Positions 8,827-18,866 of a stretch of DNA of 64,000 nucleotides are shown here, piece after piece (the first letter of the stretch is position 1; each line of letters starts with the position of its first letter). This stretch comes from Lapidilactobacillus achengensis. Lineage in GTDB: Bacteria; Bacillota; Bacilli; Lactobacillales; Lactobacillaceae. Under the pieces are notes generated by a model. The model searched no databases and was not told the origin of the DNA. It was given only the letters and a program-made list of their open reading frames with translations. Position numbers and translations under genes: made by a program. The stretch lies in assembly GCF_003946655.1 (NCBI RefSeq), contig NZ_RHOV01000014.1, positions 1 through 64,000 on the forward strand, given 5' to 3'.

Positions 8827-9192
8827 ATGTTAACGATTCAGCGCATTTATCAAAATCCAGTGGTGCCAGACACTTATCGCATCTTAGTTGATCGCGTCTG
8901 GCCGCGGGGGATCTCGAAAGTCAAGGCGCAGTTGGATCTCTGGGCCAAAGAAGTCGCGCCGACCACCGAATTACGGAAATGGTTCAATCATGATCCGGCG
9001 AAGTTTCCTGAATTTCAGCAACGCTATCAGGCGGAACTGGACGCCAATCCCGACTTTCCCGCGTTTCTGACAACGGTCAAGACGCAATTGGCCCAAGGCG
9101 ATGTGGTCCTGCTTTACGGCGCCAAGGATCAGCAGGATAATCAGGCCCAAGTGTTGCTGGCCTATTTGCAGACTAAACTGGCAACCAATTGA
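8827..9192 (+). CDS. DUF488 family protein (YeaO-like)
   Basis: A 121-residue cytoplasmic protein. It has the family signature RILVDRVWPRGISKVKAQLDLWAKEVAPTTELRKWFNHDPAKFPEFQQRYQAEL and a later VVLLYGAKDQQDNQAQVLLAYL. Its biochemical role is unknown in the family. The ATG at 8827 matches the usual family N-terminus (MLTIQRIY); a longer frame from 8683 is rejected because it overlaps the divergent glycosylase promoter region. It ends at the terminator at 9245. Confidence 0.85.
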   Translation: MLTIQRIYQNPVVPDTYRILVDRVWPRGISKVKAQLDLWAKEVAPTTELRKWFNHDPAKFPEFQQRYQAELDANPDFPAFLTTVKTQLAQGDVVLLYGAKDQQDNQAQVLLAYLQTKLATN

Positions 9193-9244
9193 GCATAACG
9201 CTAAGACGGGCCAATTGGCAAGCCTAACCTTCACGTGATCGCGG

Positions 9245-9276
9245 ACACCATCAAGTTGAACTTGGTGGTGTTTTTT
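9245..9276 (+). terminator. Intrinsic terminator
   Basis: Stem CACCATCAAG/CTTGGTGGTG with one G-U pair, followed by TTTTTT. It ends the DUF488 transcript. Confidence 0.8.
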
Positions 9277-9620
9277 CGTGCTTTAAAAAATATTTTTTCT
9301 GACGTGGTCGGTGTGGCTTTGAAAATTTTTTACAGGCGGGGGTTGTTGCTGAAAAATTGTGTAGCGTGCACAAACTTTGGCGGGGCTTGGGTCACTTGCC
9401 TGGACAAGGACGACCTGTCTATCCAAGTGGCATCAGGGTCTAGCGCGCCGGCGGATTGACGGATTGGTTAGACCAATATTTGTGAGGCACCGCGCGACCA
9501 AAAGAGCGGCGGGGACATCATGTATTTTATTACAGGAATGAATGGATAAATATTAATCGTGAAAATGTGAAAAGAAAATTCCAGCATAACTTTGTATTTA
9601 TATTCATGCAATTATGCATA

Positions 9621-9649
9621 TTGCGTTTTTTGATTCGACTTGATATGAT
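9621..9649 (+). promoter_or_regulatory. Predicted promoter of the Asp-rich surface protein gene
   Basis: TTGCGT (9621-9626) and TATGAT (9644-9649), 17 bases apart. The surrounding 300 bases (about 9300-9720) are AT-rich and hold no gene that I can support. Confidence 0.6.
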
Positions 9650-9759
9650 AACTTTCGCCCCAGATATGCCGGGTGATTCAATGATTCGCTGCTGATTGTG
9701 GTGGTGATAGGACAGAACAAATAATGAATGAATTTTTATTTTATACAGGAGGAAACCCT

Positions 9760-11124
9760 TTGAAGAAGAAAAAATTTCGCACCGGTGCTGCGTTGGCAGC
9801 TTTAGCAGTGATGGCAGGTGTGGCGATCTGGCCCACGACCGCGCAAGCAGCCACGCTCAACGAAAACGCCACTGATTTGACCACCGCCGCTGACGCGCAA
9901 GCACCCGATGAGCTGGCGCTACCCGACAATGGTGCTGAAAGTGAGCCGTCAGCACCCGAAAGCGATGCCAATCAAGAGAGCAACTCCGAAGATACCAGTG
10001 GCGCAGACGCTGGCGATGAAAACACGGATCATCAAGACGTTGGCACTGAAAATCCCCCTGAAACAAATGATGGTGATACGGAAACAAGTCCCGACAATCA
10101 AGAAAATCCCATTGAAAACACACCCGATCCAGACGCTGACCCTGGCAACACCGATAGCTCAGAAACCGACAGCCCAGAAACCGACAGCCCAGAAACCGAT
10201 AGCGAAGATACTAACAACGAAAGCACCGATAATCAAGATGCTGGCGATGAAAGTACGGATAACTCAGGTACTGGGAACGAAAATACCGACAAGCCAGATG
10301 CGGACAATCAGGGTGCTGACAACCAAGGCGCTGGTGATGAAGATACCGATAATCAAGGCACCGATAATCAAACCACGGACAAGCCGGACACTGACAATGA
10401 AAATACGGACAACCAAGATGCTGGTGATGAAGGCACAGACAAGCCAAGTACAGACGAGCCGAGCACCGATAATCAAGGTACAGACAAGCCAGACACCGAC
10501 AATCAAGGTACCGAGGAGCAAGATGGCCCCAACGAAAATACCGATAATGATCACACGACTGACCAAGGCACCGGCGATGCGGATGGGACGACAGACGGTC
10601 AAACCCAGCCAGATGCAAACACTGGAGATTCCGATAACGGCGAGGTCAACGGCAACAATCAAGACGCCAACCAAGATGCCAATAATGAAAGCGACGAAAA
10701 GCCAAACGACGAGAATTCAAGTGACGAGAATTCAAGTGACGAGAATCTCAGCGATGCCGGCGAAAACAATGACGATCAAGCCAGCGACAATCAAGGAAGC
10801 AGTAGCGAAAATACTGGAAACGATGATGACCTGACAGGAGGACATGACAACCATGACAGTCACAACAACATTGACCACGGCCAAACAGGCGACCATCAAG
10901 GTGCTGACAGCATTGTGTCAGTTCCCGAAAACCAGGACAGCACCGTCAACAACGTGCAATTTCCGCATTTTTCGTCACAATTGGCTGAAGGGGCACAGTT
11001 GCCACAAGCCGGCGAACAGCAAACGGTCAGCGCACCAATCATGGGTCTGATCATGACGATTTTGGCCGGACTGGGCTTAACTGGGCTGGTAACCATCCGG
11101 CCACAGAAAAATAACCAAGACTAA
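9760..11124 (+). CDS. LPQAG-anchored, Asp/Asn/Thr-rich stalk surface protein
   Basis: A 454-residue wall protein. A signal peptide (KKKKFRTGAALAALAVMAGVAIWPTTAQAA) is followed by about 350 residues of acidic low complexity in which units such as TDNQDAGDE, TDKPDTDN and SETDSPE repeat. The C-terminal sorting signal is LPQAGEQQ, a hydrophobic helix and RPQKNNQD. The repeats recall SD-repeat stalks, but no ligand-binding domain is present. It may therefore be a spacer, a glycosylated mucin-like protein or a cation-binding surface layer. I chose the TTG at 9760 because AGGAGG (9747-9752) lies 7 nt upstream; the ATG at 9724 precedes that site. It is first in the surface-protein island. Confidence 0.8.
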   Translation: MKKKKFRTGAALAALAVMAGVAIWPTTAQAATLNENATDLTTAADAQAPDELALPDNGAESEPSAPESDANQESNSEDTSGADAGDENTDHQDVGTENPPETNDGDTETSPDNQENPIENTPDPDADPGNTDSSETDSPETDSPETDSEDTNNESTDNQDAGDESTDNSGTGNENTDKPDADNQGADNQGAGDEDTDNQGTDNQTTDKPDTDNENTDNQDAGDEGTDKPSTDEPSTDNQGTDKPDTDNQGTEEQDGPNENTDNDHTTDQGTGDADGTTDGQTQPDANTGDSDNGEVNGNNQDANQDANNESDEKPNDENSSDENSSDENLSDAGENNDDQASDNQGSSSENTGNDDDLTGGHDNHDSHNNIDHGQTGDHQGADSIVSVPENQDSTVNNVQFPHFSSQLAEGAQLPQAGEQQTVSAPIMGLIMTILAGLGLTGLVTIRPQKNNQD

Positions 11125-11231
11125 GATCAATCACACGCCTCACCCAGTGATTTCGGGGGAGAAGCAGTAAATCGCGGCAAACGATTTGCTTTTTGCAACG
11201 ATAATGGCTGGTGAGGACCAGGGGGAAGGCA

Positions 11232-14192
11232 ATGAAGACGAAAAAATATCAGCTCATCCTAAGCATGACTGGGGCGGCAGTGCTATTCAGCACACCACTG
11301 ACAACGGCGACAATGGCGGCCGCAGACGGACGAATCGCTGTTGCTGCGCCGACAAGCGCAACGCAGCAGGTAAAATCAGAGGCGTTGCTAAATAATTTGT
11401 TAGGGAAACAAGCGGCGTTGGCCAATGCGCAGGCAGCCTTGGGCGAGGACGAATCCAACGTGGCGCAGTCACCAAGCGGACAAAACGAAACCGAGGAAAT
11501 CGCGACCAAAAACATTGAAACATCGGATCCACAATTAACAAGCGCAGCTGCGGACAACCGGGCTGCCGCATCAGCTTCAACGGCGGCCGCTTCCTTAACC
11601 ATACCAGCTGCCCAAGCTCCGTCACACATCAACGATTGGATGCCTAACCGCGATCTCCAGCAATTGGTGCTGAACAATCTCCAACGCCAAGGTGTGGCCG
11701 TGACTTCAGTGGATCAAATTCACTCCCAGGAAATGGCCCAATTGCAATGGCTCAGTAATGAACCGATGGCCGATCTAGGTGATTTTGCGCCTTTTTCTTC
11801 GGAATTGGTGCCGAAGTACAGACCCGATGGCGAATATCAATTGAACGGGTTAGAAAAAGCCGTCAATCTGAAATCAGTTGTTCTCAAAGGTCTCGGCCGA
11901 CCGCAACGCCGGGGGAATATTCGCTCACTGCTTCCGTTGATTAATCTGCGTCACCTTGAAACGATTGATGTCAGTGGCAACCAACTTCAAAGCGCAGAAT
12001 CCTTTATCTTTATCCAACGGTTATCTCCTCAATTGAAGTCTGTCGACATCAGTAACAATTCGATCAGGGATTTTTCCGGAATAACAAAGGAAAAACTGCA
12101 ACAATTTAACTACAAAGGTCAGATGGTTGTGACCAAAAACACTGGGGTTTTGAAAGGGGAAACCAGCGAAACCTATGATCTTGCGCGGGTCCTCCGCCCG
12201 TTCAAAGGCGATACTTTAGCAAACCAGTTCGGTGCGCCTCAACTTAACTTCAAGCAATCTGAGCATTTCGACTTGGCGCTGCCTGCAGGTCGACCCCAGA
12301 ATAAAATCAGCGTCTATGAGAACGGTGCCGCGCAGGGTAATGGCAGTGTGTCAGGGTTTAAAGTCACTTATGAAGGTCTGGCCGCACAAGAAACTTATCC
12401 TGGACTACCTGCGGCGTTCGCGGGACAGACTGATTTACCGCACAAATATCGTTATGCCATGTTCGTCAATCTCTATCAGCGTGGTGAAACAGATGAGCCA
12501 GTTGCAACCGTGATCATTCCTTATCATGACACCGATCTGGTCGGCGAGCCTGTGTTTGTTCAAAGTGTTGATGAGAACGGGAAAAGAATTGGTAACGTTC
12601 GCCGTGTGACGGAAGCACAGCCTCTTTTGAATCAACAAGGATACTATGAGTACCCTTCCCACGCCGGTTATGTCGACCAAAAAGAGCAACTCGCTTATCA
12701 GGTCACTGACGAACCCCAAACCGTTACAGTTGTTTATCACCCAATGTTACGAGCCCAAGACCGGGAAATTGTGCAGGATAGTGTTTGGAGCATCAAAGAT
12801 AATTTAACTCAAGTTCGCACGAAGAAAGGTGCAGAAATGCCATTGTCGACGTTAGATCTTGACCAGAATAAGATCAAGGTGACAATCGTCTCTGACTACA
12901 ACGGCCTGAAGTTCACGGAAGCGGATGTCGTGAAGAAAACTGGTGAATATACTGTTACCTATCATTATGACGACAAAAAATTCGAGTCTCACTTGACAGT
13001 TGTTGACCAACTAACGAAAATCGTTGCCCACGACGTGACCATCAAAGCCAACGAAGCCTGGTCACCAGCCGCTCACTTTGACAGCGCGGTCGGTGCTCAA
13101 GGAATCGAATTGTCGCTGAAGGATCTGGACGTTGACGCCAGCAGTGTGGACGTGACTAAACCTGGCGTTTATCAAGTGATTTTCACGATTCCTGCGGCAC
13201 TCAATGGCGGTAAACCATACCAACGCATTGTGACGTTGACCGTGGAAGCAAACAATTTAGAAGCGCCACCAGTCGACCCGGAAGAGCCAGGAGAACCGGA
13301 AGAACCAGAACAACCGGAAAAGCCAACACCAGAACAACCAGAGAAACCAACACCAGAACAACCGGAAAAGCCAACACCAGAACAACCAGAGAAACCAGCA
13401 CCGGAGCAACCAGAAACACCAACACCGGAAGAACCGGAAAAGCCAACACCAGAACAACCAGAGAAACCAACACCGGAAGAACCGGAAAAGCCAACACCAG
13501 AACAACCAGAGAAACCAGCACCGGAGCAACCAGAAACACCAACACCGGAGCAACCGGAAAAGCCAACACCAGAACAACCAGAGAAACCAACACCGGAAGA
13601 ACCGGAAAAGCCAACACCAGAACAACCAGAGAAACCAGCACCGGAACAACCAGAGAAGCCAACACCAGAACAACCGGAAAAGCCAACACCGGAGCAACCA
13701 GAGAAACCAACACCAGAAGAACCGGAAACGCCAGGAGAACCAGAACAACCGGAAAAGCCAACACCGGAGCAACCGGAAAAGCCAACACCAGAACAACCAG
13801 AGAAACCAACACCGGAGCAACCGGAAACTCCAGGAACACCGGGTGAATCAGGCGAGGCACCAGTACCGGAAACACCGGACGAATCAGAAAAACCAGAAAA
13901 TCCGGAAACACCGGAGCAGCCAACGGAACCGGAAGCTGAGCCTAATCCAATTGCACCGATGGATCCGCAAGATCCACAATTACCCGCGACACCAGATCTG
14001 ATTGTTACAGCACCGCAACCGAATTTACCGAGCACACCGTGGACACCGCAATCAAACGGCCAGCAACCAACGGTCTTGCCGCAAGCAAATGAGCGCCATG
14101 CTTCTGTTCTTACGGCGCTGGGAACTTTGGCGATGCTACTGACCGGGTTCGCCGTTGTCCGCGGGTTGTGGAAAATGGTCAAACCACGCTAA
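11232..14192 (+). CDS. Wall-anchored adhesin: WMP/LRR-like region, MucBP, Ig-like domains, PEQPEKPT stalk, LPQAN signal
   Basis: A 986-residue surface protein. In order it has a signal peptide, an Ala/Ser-rich spacer and the motif HINDWMPNRDLQQLVLNNL (about 135-155), also found in the proteins at 16732 and 54348. Short leucine-rich repeats follow (LRHLETIDVSGNQL, LKSVDISNNSI). Then come a MucBP-type domain (FVQSVDENGKRIG to TVTVVYHPM) and two Ig-like domains. About 190 residues of Pro/Glu repeats of 8 residues form a wall-spanning stalk. The C-terminus is LPQANE, a hydrophobic helix and a basic tail. The anchor motif is a variant of LPXTG. The ATG at 11232 follows AGGGGGAAGG. Confidence 0.85.
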   Translation: MKTKKYQLILSMTGAAVLFSTPLTTATMAAADGRIAVAAPTSATQQVKSEALLNNLLGKQAALANAQAALGEDESNVAQSPSGQNETEEIATKNIETSDPQLTSAAADNRAAASASTAAASLTIPAAQAPSHINDWMPNRDLQQLVLNNLQRQGVAVTSVDQIHSQEMAQLQWLSNEPMADLGDFAPFSSELVPKYRPDGEYQLNGLEKAVNLKSVVLKGLGRPQRRGNIRSLLPLINLRHLETIDVSGNQLQSAESFIFIQRLSPQLKSVDISNNSIRDFSGITKEKLQQFNYKGQMVVTKNTGVLKGETSETYDLARVLRPFKGDTLANQFGAPQLNFKQSEHFDLALPAGRPQNKISVYENGAAQGNGSVSGFKVTYEGLAAQETYPGLPAAFAGQTDLPHKYRYAMFVNLYQRGETDEPVATVIIPYHDTDLVGEPVFVQSVDENGKRIGNVRRVTEAQPLLNQQGYYEYPSHAGYVDQKEQLAYQVTDEPQTVTVVYHPMLRAQDREIVQDSVWSIKDNLTQVRTKKGAEMPLSTLDLDQNKIKVTIVSDYNGLKFTEADVVKKTGEYTVTYHYDDKKFESHLTVVDQLTKIVAHDVTIKANEAWSPAAHFDSAVGAQGIELSLKDLDVDASSVDVTKPGVYQVIFTIPAALNGGKPYQRIVTLTVEANNLEAPPVDPEEPGEPEEPEQPEKPTPEQPEKPTPEQPEKPTPEQPEKPAPEQPETPTPEEPEKPTPEQPEKPTPEEPEKPTPEQPEKPAPEQPETPTPEQPEKPTPEQPEKPTPEEPEKPTPEQPEKPAPEQPEKPTPEQPEKPTPEQPEKPTPEEPETPGEPEQPEKPTPEQPEKPTPEQPEKPTPEQPETPGTPGESGEAPVPETPDESEKPENPETPEQPTEPEAEPNPIAPMDPQDPQLPATPDLIVTAPQPNLPSTPWTPQSNGQQPTVLPQANERHASVLTALGTLAMLLTGFAVVRGLWKMVKPR
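13270..13860 (+). repeat. 24-bp tandem repeats encoding PEQPEKPT
   Basis: About two dozen imperfect 24-bp units inside the adhesin gene encode PEQPEKPT, PEEPEKPT or PEQPETPT. Higher-order blocks of about 120 bp recur almost unchanged, for example starting near 13393 and 13513. This suggests recent expansion by slippage or unequal crossing-over. Copy number would set the length of the wall-spanning stalk. Confidence 0.9.
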
Positions 14193-14307
14193 CCTTCACT
14201 AAGTTAAAGCCGTTCTAAATGATGAGCCGCTAACCCATATTTAAAAATTCCCGTCTGACTTGCTTCCTCCCAGCTAGTCAGACACCGCCGTCCCGAAGCA
14301 CCACAAC

Positions 14308-14348
14308 AAAATAGCCATGCCCGGAATATGAAGGGCATGGCTATTTTT
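14308..14348. terminator. Bidirectional intrinsic terminator
   Basis: Stem AAAATAGCCATGCCC (14308-14322) and GGGCATGGCTATTTTT (14333-14348). It separates the convergent adhesin (+) and coiled-coil protein (-) genes. Confidence 0.85.
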
Positions 14349-14370
14349 GGTCTATTTTGCTTTTGACGAA

Positions 14371-16305
14371 CTAATCTTGCGTGCTCAGGTTCTTCGGTAA
14401 AGTTGGTTGCGTGTTTTCGATCAGATCGACTTCCAGATCTCGGTCGGTCGTCGCGGCCAAGGCTTGCCAATCTTGGTCAGTCTGGACGAGGAAACGGCGA
14501 AAGGCAGGCGTGTGCCGCAACACTTTCTGCAAAGGCTTGCTATCTGGCCGCAAATTCGTTAGGACGGGGATCACGGTCAAATCCGCTTGACGCTGGGCGA
14601 GAACCGTGTAGAAACCAGTCTGGATGTCACCGACCAGCACCGGCGTCTGAGGTTGTGCCGCGAGATAATGTTGCAGCCACCAAGCCGTTAAGTCGTCTTC
14701 GCTGGCGAAAACATGGGTGACCAATCCTTGAGAATCGAACAGTTGGAGCGATTCGATCTTGCCAGCGGTCAGGGTTTTGGTCAAGACCACGGTGCCGTCG
14801 ATGCGATAATAATCGATGGTCGCCAACTGGGCGTCCTCATCAAATTGGGCGCTGGTGGACAGTTGACCCGCCGGATTATATTGCTTACTCCGAACTTTCT
14901 GATCATTGGTGAAGTAGTCGATCTGTGTGATGGCGCCGTCATTTTGATGGATGGTCATCAATAAATGATCGGCCTTATCGAAGATCGACGTGGTGTGATG
15001 TTCCAGATCAACCCGTTGGATCCAATTATCATTCTGAGGCAATTCGACTTGCGGTGCGGTATCGTCGCCGCTTCGTTGCAGTTGGTCGTAGAGATCAATC
15101 ACAGTGATCCCGGTCAACCCCGCCTGGGCCAAAACCGCGGTGACTGCTGCTGCCCCCGCCGGTTGATAGGTAGCGGTGAACAAGGTCGGTGCTGCTGGCA
15201 AAGTCGCTTGTAAGTAGCGCAACAAGGCGAACTCCGTGCTGGCAGTGTTGGTCAATTCCGGGGTGAAAACCAAATGATCGTGCTGAGGGTCATATTGGAT
15301 CGCCCGCAGTAAGTAAGGACTGTCAAATAGTTCGGTGACATGGTCTTGCAGTCCGGCGATGGTTGCGGTCAGGGCCGCGACTTGGCTGCTAGCGGTGGTG
15401 ATCTGACGGTCTAAACGTTGACCGGCATTTTCCGCGTTGGTCAGTTCGCGTTGCCGTTCGGCGACTTTGTTGGCCAAAGCCGTCTCTAGTTGTTTCTGTT
15501 GACCCGTTTTTGCGTTGTTTTGCTGATTGAGCTGGCTGACCCGGGCCGATAATTCATCGCGCTGGCTGCTTAGTTGATTGAATTTATCGTTCAATTCTTC
15601 CCGCGTGCTGATCAAACGGCCGCGCTTCTTGTAAAGTGCGTCGACTTGCGGCTTCTGTGCCGCCATTAGCTCGTACATTTTCTGCAGATCGGTTTCAGCC
15701 TTGATCTCCGTGGAGAGTTGGTTGCTGGCCTGTTCGTTCTCGTCGATTTCCAAAACAACCTGGCGAATCGCCTTGGTCGTGGAGTCGATTTCTTTCTGCA
15801 ATCCGGTCAAATGAGTCTGTTCTTGAGTCGTTGTTTGGGCCAAAGCCGCCAATTCGCCGGCCAGTTCATCGATCTCAGCCTGATCGGCGCTGTCGTTGAT
15901 CGCCTTGAGTTGGGCAATTTTGTCCGTGTTAGCTTGCGCCTTAGTTTCCAAGGCCGCCAATTCCTGTTGGATCGTCGCCAACTGCGCTTGGTTCTCCTGC
16001 TTCTCCGTGAACAATTGCTGCTTCAGCTGAGTCTTGACCTGCCGATAGTCGCTGGCCATCCGCGCCAGCTGGGCCTCCAAAGCCACCCGTTGGTCGTGGG
16101 TGCTCAACTCTTGGACCGGTGTTGGCGTTGGCACGGGTGTTGGCGTCGGCGCTGGCGCTGGGACAGCAACTGGGGTCGCGATCGCTGGCGATGGTGCAGC
16201 CGTTTGCGGTTCCGCTAACCGCGCCGGTGTCACAGGGGTTGCCTCTGGCTTGGCCGGAGTGATTTCAGGTTCGTTTTTTTTGGTGCGATTGCCGAAAAGT
16301 TTCAT
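14371..16305 (-). CDS. Cytoplasmic coiled-coil protein with a glycosyltransferase-accessory-like C-terminal domain
   Basis: A 644-residue protein without a signal peptide. The first about 70 residues are Pro/Ala/Thr-rich. Residues of about 70-315 form a long coiled coil (Gln/Leu/Glu/Lys heptads). The C-terminal about 300 residues contain a beta-meander (IDYFTNDQKVRSKQY, GQLSTSAQFDEDAQL, IDYYRIDGTVVLTKTL, IESLQLFDSQGLVTHVF). This resembles domains seen next to SecA2-type or polyglycerol-phosphate glycosyltransferases of lactobacilli. No catalytic GT domain is visible. Placed between adhesin genes in opposite orientation, it may support glycosylation or export of these Ser/Thr/Pro-rich proteins; this is inference. 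The start at 16305 has AAGGCGGA upstream. Confidence 0.5.
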   Translation of the reverse strand: MKLFGNRTKKNEPEITPAKPEATPVTPARLAEPQTAAPSPAIATPVAVPAPAPTPTPVPTPTPVQELSTHDQRVALEAQLARMASDYRQVKTQLKQQLFTEKQENQAQLATIQQELAALETKAQANTDKIAQLKAINDSADQAEIDELAGELAALAQTTTQEQTHLTGLQKEIDSTTKAIRQVVLEIDENEQASNQLSTEIKAETDLQKMYELMAAQKPQVDALYKKRGRLISTREELNDKFNQLSSQRDELSARVSQLNQQNNAKTGQQKQLETALANKVAERQRELTNAENAGQRLDRQITTASSQVAALTATIAGLQDHVTELFDSPYLLRAIQYDPQHDHLVFTPELTNTASTEFALLRYLQATLPAAPTLFTATYQPAGAAAVTAVLAQAGLTGITVIDLYDQLQRSGDDTAPQVELPQNDNWIQRVDLEHHTTSIFDKADHLLMTIHQNDGAITQIDYFTNDQKVRSKQYNPAGQLSTSAQFDEDAQLATIDYYRIDGTVVLTKTLTAGKIESLQLFDSQGLVTHVFASEDDLTAWWLQHYLAAQPQTPVLVGDIQTGFYTVLAQRQADLTVIPVLTNLRPDSKPLQKVLRHTPAFRRFLVQTDQDWQALAATTDRDLEVDLIENTQPTLPKNLSTQD

Positions 16306-16731
16306 AAAAATTCCGCCTTAACTTTGAATTCAAGATGGGTATGTCAACAAATTATTCGATCTGCGCGCGTTTTGCCCAGCAGATCACGCATCGTTCTAGC
16401 TATCCCTAAGTTTAGCATAATTTAGCGCGGCTGTAAGCTGTTCTAGCGGGAAATCGCCGGAGAAATTGCGAATCCGGCCGGCGGGGGAAGGCTGGGGCTC
16501 TAGATCGACGGTGCGACTGACCACGAACACGTTCACAATTTGATAGAAATAATACGGGAAAAAGCCTTTACTAATGAGTATTAGCTTGTTAAAATTAAAG
16601 CATAATTATCAATTCTATTGGGGAAATTCTGATTGCTTTCGGCTTCTGGCGGATTTAGGAGGTGCGCCGTCTATTTGTGAACACTTTTTATAGTTGAATA
16701 GTCAATGAAGTTATTCTGGGGGGAATAATTG

Positions 16732-18732
16732 ATGAAAAAGAATAGAAAACAATTTTCTGCGGTTTTGGTGACGACGGCAATTTTATTGGGTGCGGTGTGC
16801 TCACCGGCCATTGCTGCTGGGGCGGCAACGGGTGAGCTTGAGGCCACGCTAACTGATCGTCAGCCCGTAGCAGCGTCGGCGACGGAACAGGAATTAGAGC
16901 AGAACAATGTTTCGGTTTCGGTCGGTCAGGGCGATGAGTCAGCCAACAATGAAGTGCTGGCTAGTGATCAATCGGCCCAGACCACCGAGGAAACGGCGAC
17001 TACGCCTGCTGTGCCCGCGCCGGCTGAACCGACACCGGCGCCGGGTACAGAAACAATCGATCAGTGGATGCCAGACAAAAACTTCCAAAAGATTGTCTTG
17101 GCGTCATTGGTCAAGAAAAAATTGCTAATTGAACCAGTAACGGTCAATGATATCACCAAAGAACTTGTTGGTCAGATGAAGGAGATCTCAGCTGACACAA
17201 CGAAGCAATTCGAAGAGGAATCGTTCTATTTGGCGGCTAAGAACATCACTTCGATCGAGGGCGTGCAATTTGCGACCAACCTGCAAAGAATCGCGATTTA
17301 TCCAGAAGGGAACGCAAGTGTGAAGTGGGATAAGATAAATACGACTTATTCAAAAATTTCCGATATTTCTCAACTGGCACAGCTCAAGAATATTAAGGAT
17401 TTCGCAATCAATCAATCTTACCTTTCTGACATTTCTTTTTTTAAGAATTTCCCTTTGAGGAAGATCGATCTTAGTTACAACAGTATTGCTGACATTTCGG
17501 CGTTAAACAATCAAAAATTCATTACCGCTTCACTATCAAAGCAGCACATCGTTTTACCTAAGGTTCACTTAAATCCATCTGTGATCGAGTATACAACGCC
17601 ATCATTTGTGATCAGGAATCTCCAGAGCCAGAATGTGCCTTTGACTCCTGTGAAGAAGGGCGATGATGGGTTGGGCTATTTGACAACAGCCACAGGTGTA
17701 GCTGGATCGAACAATCAAGTAACTTGGACTGATCTTGAGGATAAAGGGGCGTTGATTTCAACTTGGGATGATCCATTTCAGGGCGACCCTACACGTTCTT
17801 TTAGAGGAATGGTCGTGACCCCTTATGAACTGGATGTGAATGTTGGCAATGTTGACGTGGGCTTTCAGACGGAAGCCGGGCTCGTGCTCAAGCCAAATCA
17901 GACCTTGAGTGGCACTCTAGAAACCACCTACGATTTGAAAAATGTTGCGAGTGTTCAGGACGTTTTAACCGGCTTACTGAATAATGGTTGGCGTGTTAAG
18001 GCGATCAACGGTTCTGAAAGGGGGACCTATCAAGCTGAGATGGCCAAGGTTGTCTATGTTCTGACCGATCAGCCTGAGCCTGTGGACCAATCGGATTTAG
18101 AAGTGAAGGATTCAAGCTTGACCGTTGGCGATACTTGGCAAGCGATTGGTAATGTGGTCAAAGTCGTCGATGCGGCCGGCAATGAGTTGGATCTGACTGG
18201 CAAAGACATTAACGCTATTCCTGGTCTAACCTACACGATTAGCCAAGATGGGGTGACCGTGGATGCGTTGACAACAGTTAAGCCGGGTGACTATCAAGTT
18301 ACCTATCAATATCAGGGAACAAGTAAAACAACGACGAAAACGGCTAAGGTCACCGTTAAAGCCGCCAAGCCCAATCCGAATCCAGATCCCAAACCAGATC
18401 CAGATCCGGATCCCAAACCAGATCCCGACCCAGATCCAACGCCAGATCCAGATCCAGATCCCGACCCAACGCCGGATCCTGACCCGGCGCCTAATCCTGA
18501 CCCAGCACCGCAACCTAAGCCCGAACCAGAAAAACCGGTTTTACCGAAACCAATTTTGCCAGTGACCGGTGGTGGGGACAAAACGGTCAAGCCCACAGCG
18601 ACTAAGCCAGTGCTGCCGCAAACTGGAGAGCAATCAGCGCAGCGGGCCCAGATCCTAGGCTTGATCTTGCTTGGTTTCAGTACTTTGGCAGGAATCCTGT
18701 ACTTTAGCAAACGGTGGGAAGATCTGCAATAA
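16732..18732 (+). CDS. LPQTG-anchored WMP/LRR-like adhesin with PDPDP stalk
   Basis: A 666-residue surface protein related to those at 11232 and 54348. A signal peptide (AVLVTTAILLGAVCSPAIA) and spacer come first. Next is the motif TIDQWMPDKNFQKIVLASL and leucine-rich segments (LRKIDLSYNSIADISAL). An Ig-like unit (LEVKDSSLTVGDTWQAIGNVVKVVDAAGNELDL to KVTVKAAK) and a Pro/Asp stalk follow. The C-terminus has LPQTGEQS, a hydrophobic helix and a basic tail. An LPVTGG sequence just before the anchor looks like a decayed second motif. The ATG at 16732 follows GGGGGGA (16718-16723). Upstream, 16310-16730 is AT-rich, with no gene seen. Confidence 0.85.
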   Translation: MKKNRKQFSAVLVTTAILLGAVCSPAIAAGAATGELEATLTDRQPVAASATEQELEQNNVSVSVGQGDESANNEVLASDQSAQTTEETATTPAVPAPAEPTPAPGTETIDQWMPDKNFQKIVLASLVKKKLLIEPVTVNDITKELVGQMKEISADTTKQFEEESFYLAAKNITSIEGVQFATNLQRIAIYPEGNASVKWDKINTTYSKISDISQLAQLKNIKDFAINQSYLSDISFFKNFPLRKIDLSYNSIADISALNNQKFITASLSKQHIVLPKVHLNPSVIEYTTPSFVIRNLQSQNVPLTPVKKGDDGLGYLTTATGVAGSNNQVTWTDLEDKGALISTWDDPFQGDPTRSFRGMVVTPYELDVNVGNVDVGFQTEAGLVLKPNQTLSGTLETTYDLKNVASVQDVLTGLLNNGWRVKAINGSERGTYQAEMAKVVYVLTDQPEPVDQSDLEVKDSSLTVGDTWQAIGNVVKVVDAAGNELDLTGKDINAIPGLTYTISQDGVTVDALTTVKPGDYQVTYQYQGTSKTTTKTAKVTVKAAKPNPNPDPKPDPDPDPKPDPDPDPTPDPDPDPDPTPDPDPAPNPDPAPQPKPEPEKPVLPKPILPVTGGGDKTVKPTATKPVLPQTGEQSAQRAQILGLILLGFSTLAGILYFSKRWEDLQ

Positions 18733-18838
18733 GTCTCAGCAAGTGCCTGCCACTAGCTTGCACTAAGGTGAGTCAAACTAGAATCCTGTCAGCGAATCGG
18801 CTCTGGCGTAAAAACCTCGCTCGGCTGGTTAACGACGT

Positions 18839-18866
18839 GCGGCGATCACTGATCGCCGCATTTTTG
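18839..18866 (+). terminator. Intrinsic terminator with a duplicated half-stem
   Basis: GCGGCGATCA/TCGCCGCATTTTT forms a stem and U-run. A further ATCGCCGCATTTTT half-stem follows at once (to about 18883), a partial duplication. The next bases (18886-18950) hold three or four degenerate 16-bp repeats of the GGACATTCAGTTT type. Confidence 0.75.

Noticed and set aside
9908-10834. 308-residue Lys/Thr/Ile-rich ORF in the second frame of the Asp-rich gene
   Set aside because: It is the +1 shadow of a repetitive acidic gene; no ribosome binding site and biased, non-globular composition.
13270-13860. 24-bp repeats and long antisense open frames as CRISPR or as genes
   Set aside because: They are in-frame PEQPEKPT codons of the adhesin. 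The opposite-strand frames (SGCSGVGF- and VVLVLA-type repeats) are shadows of these.
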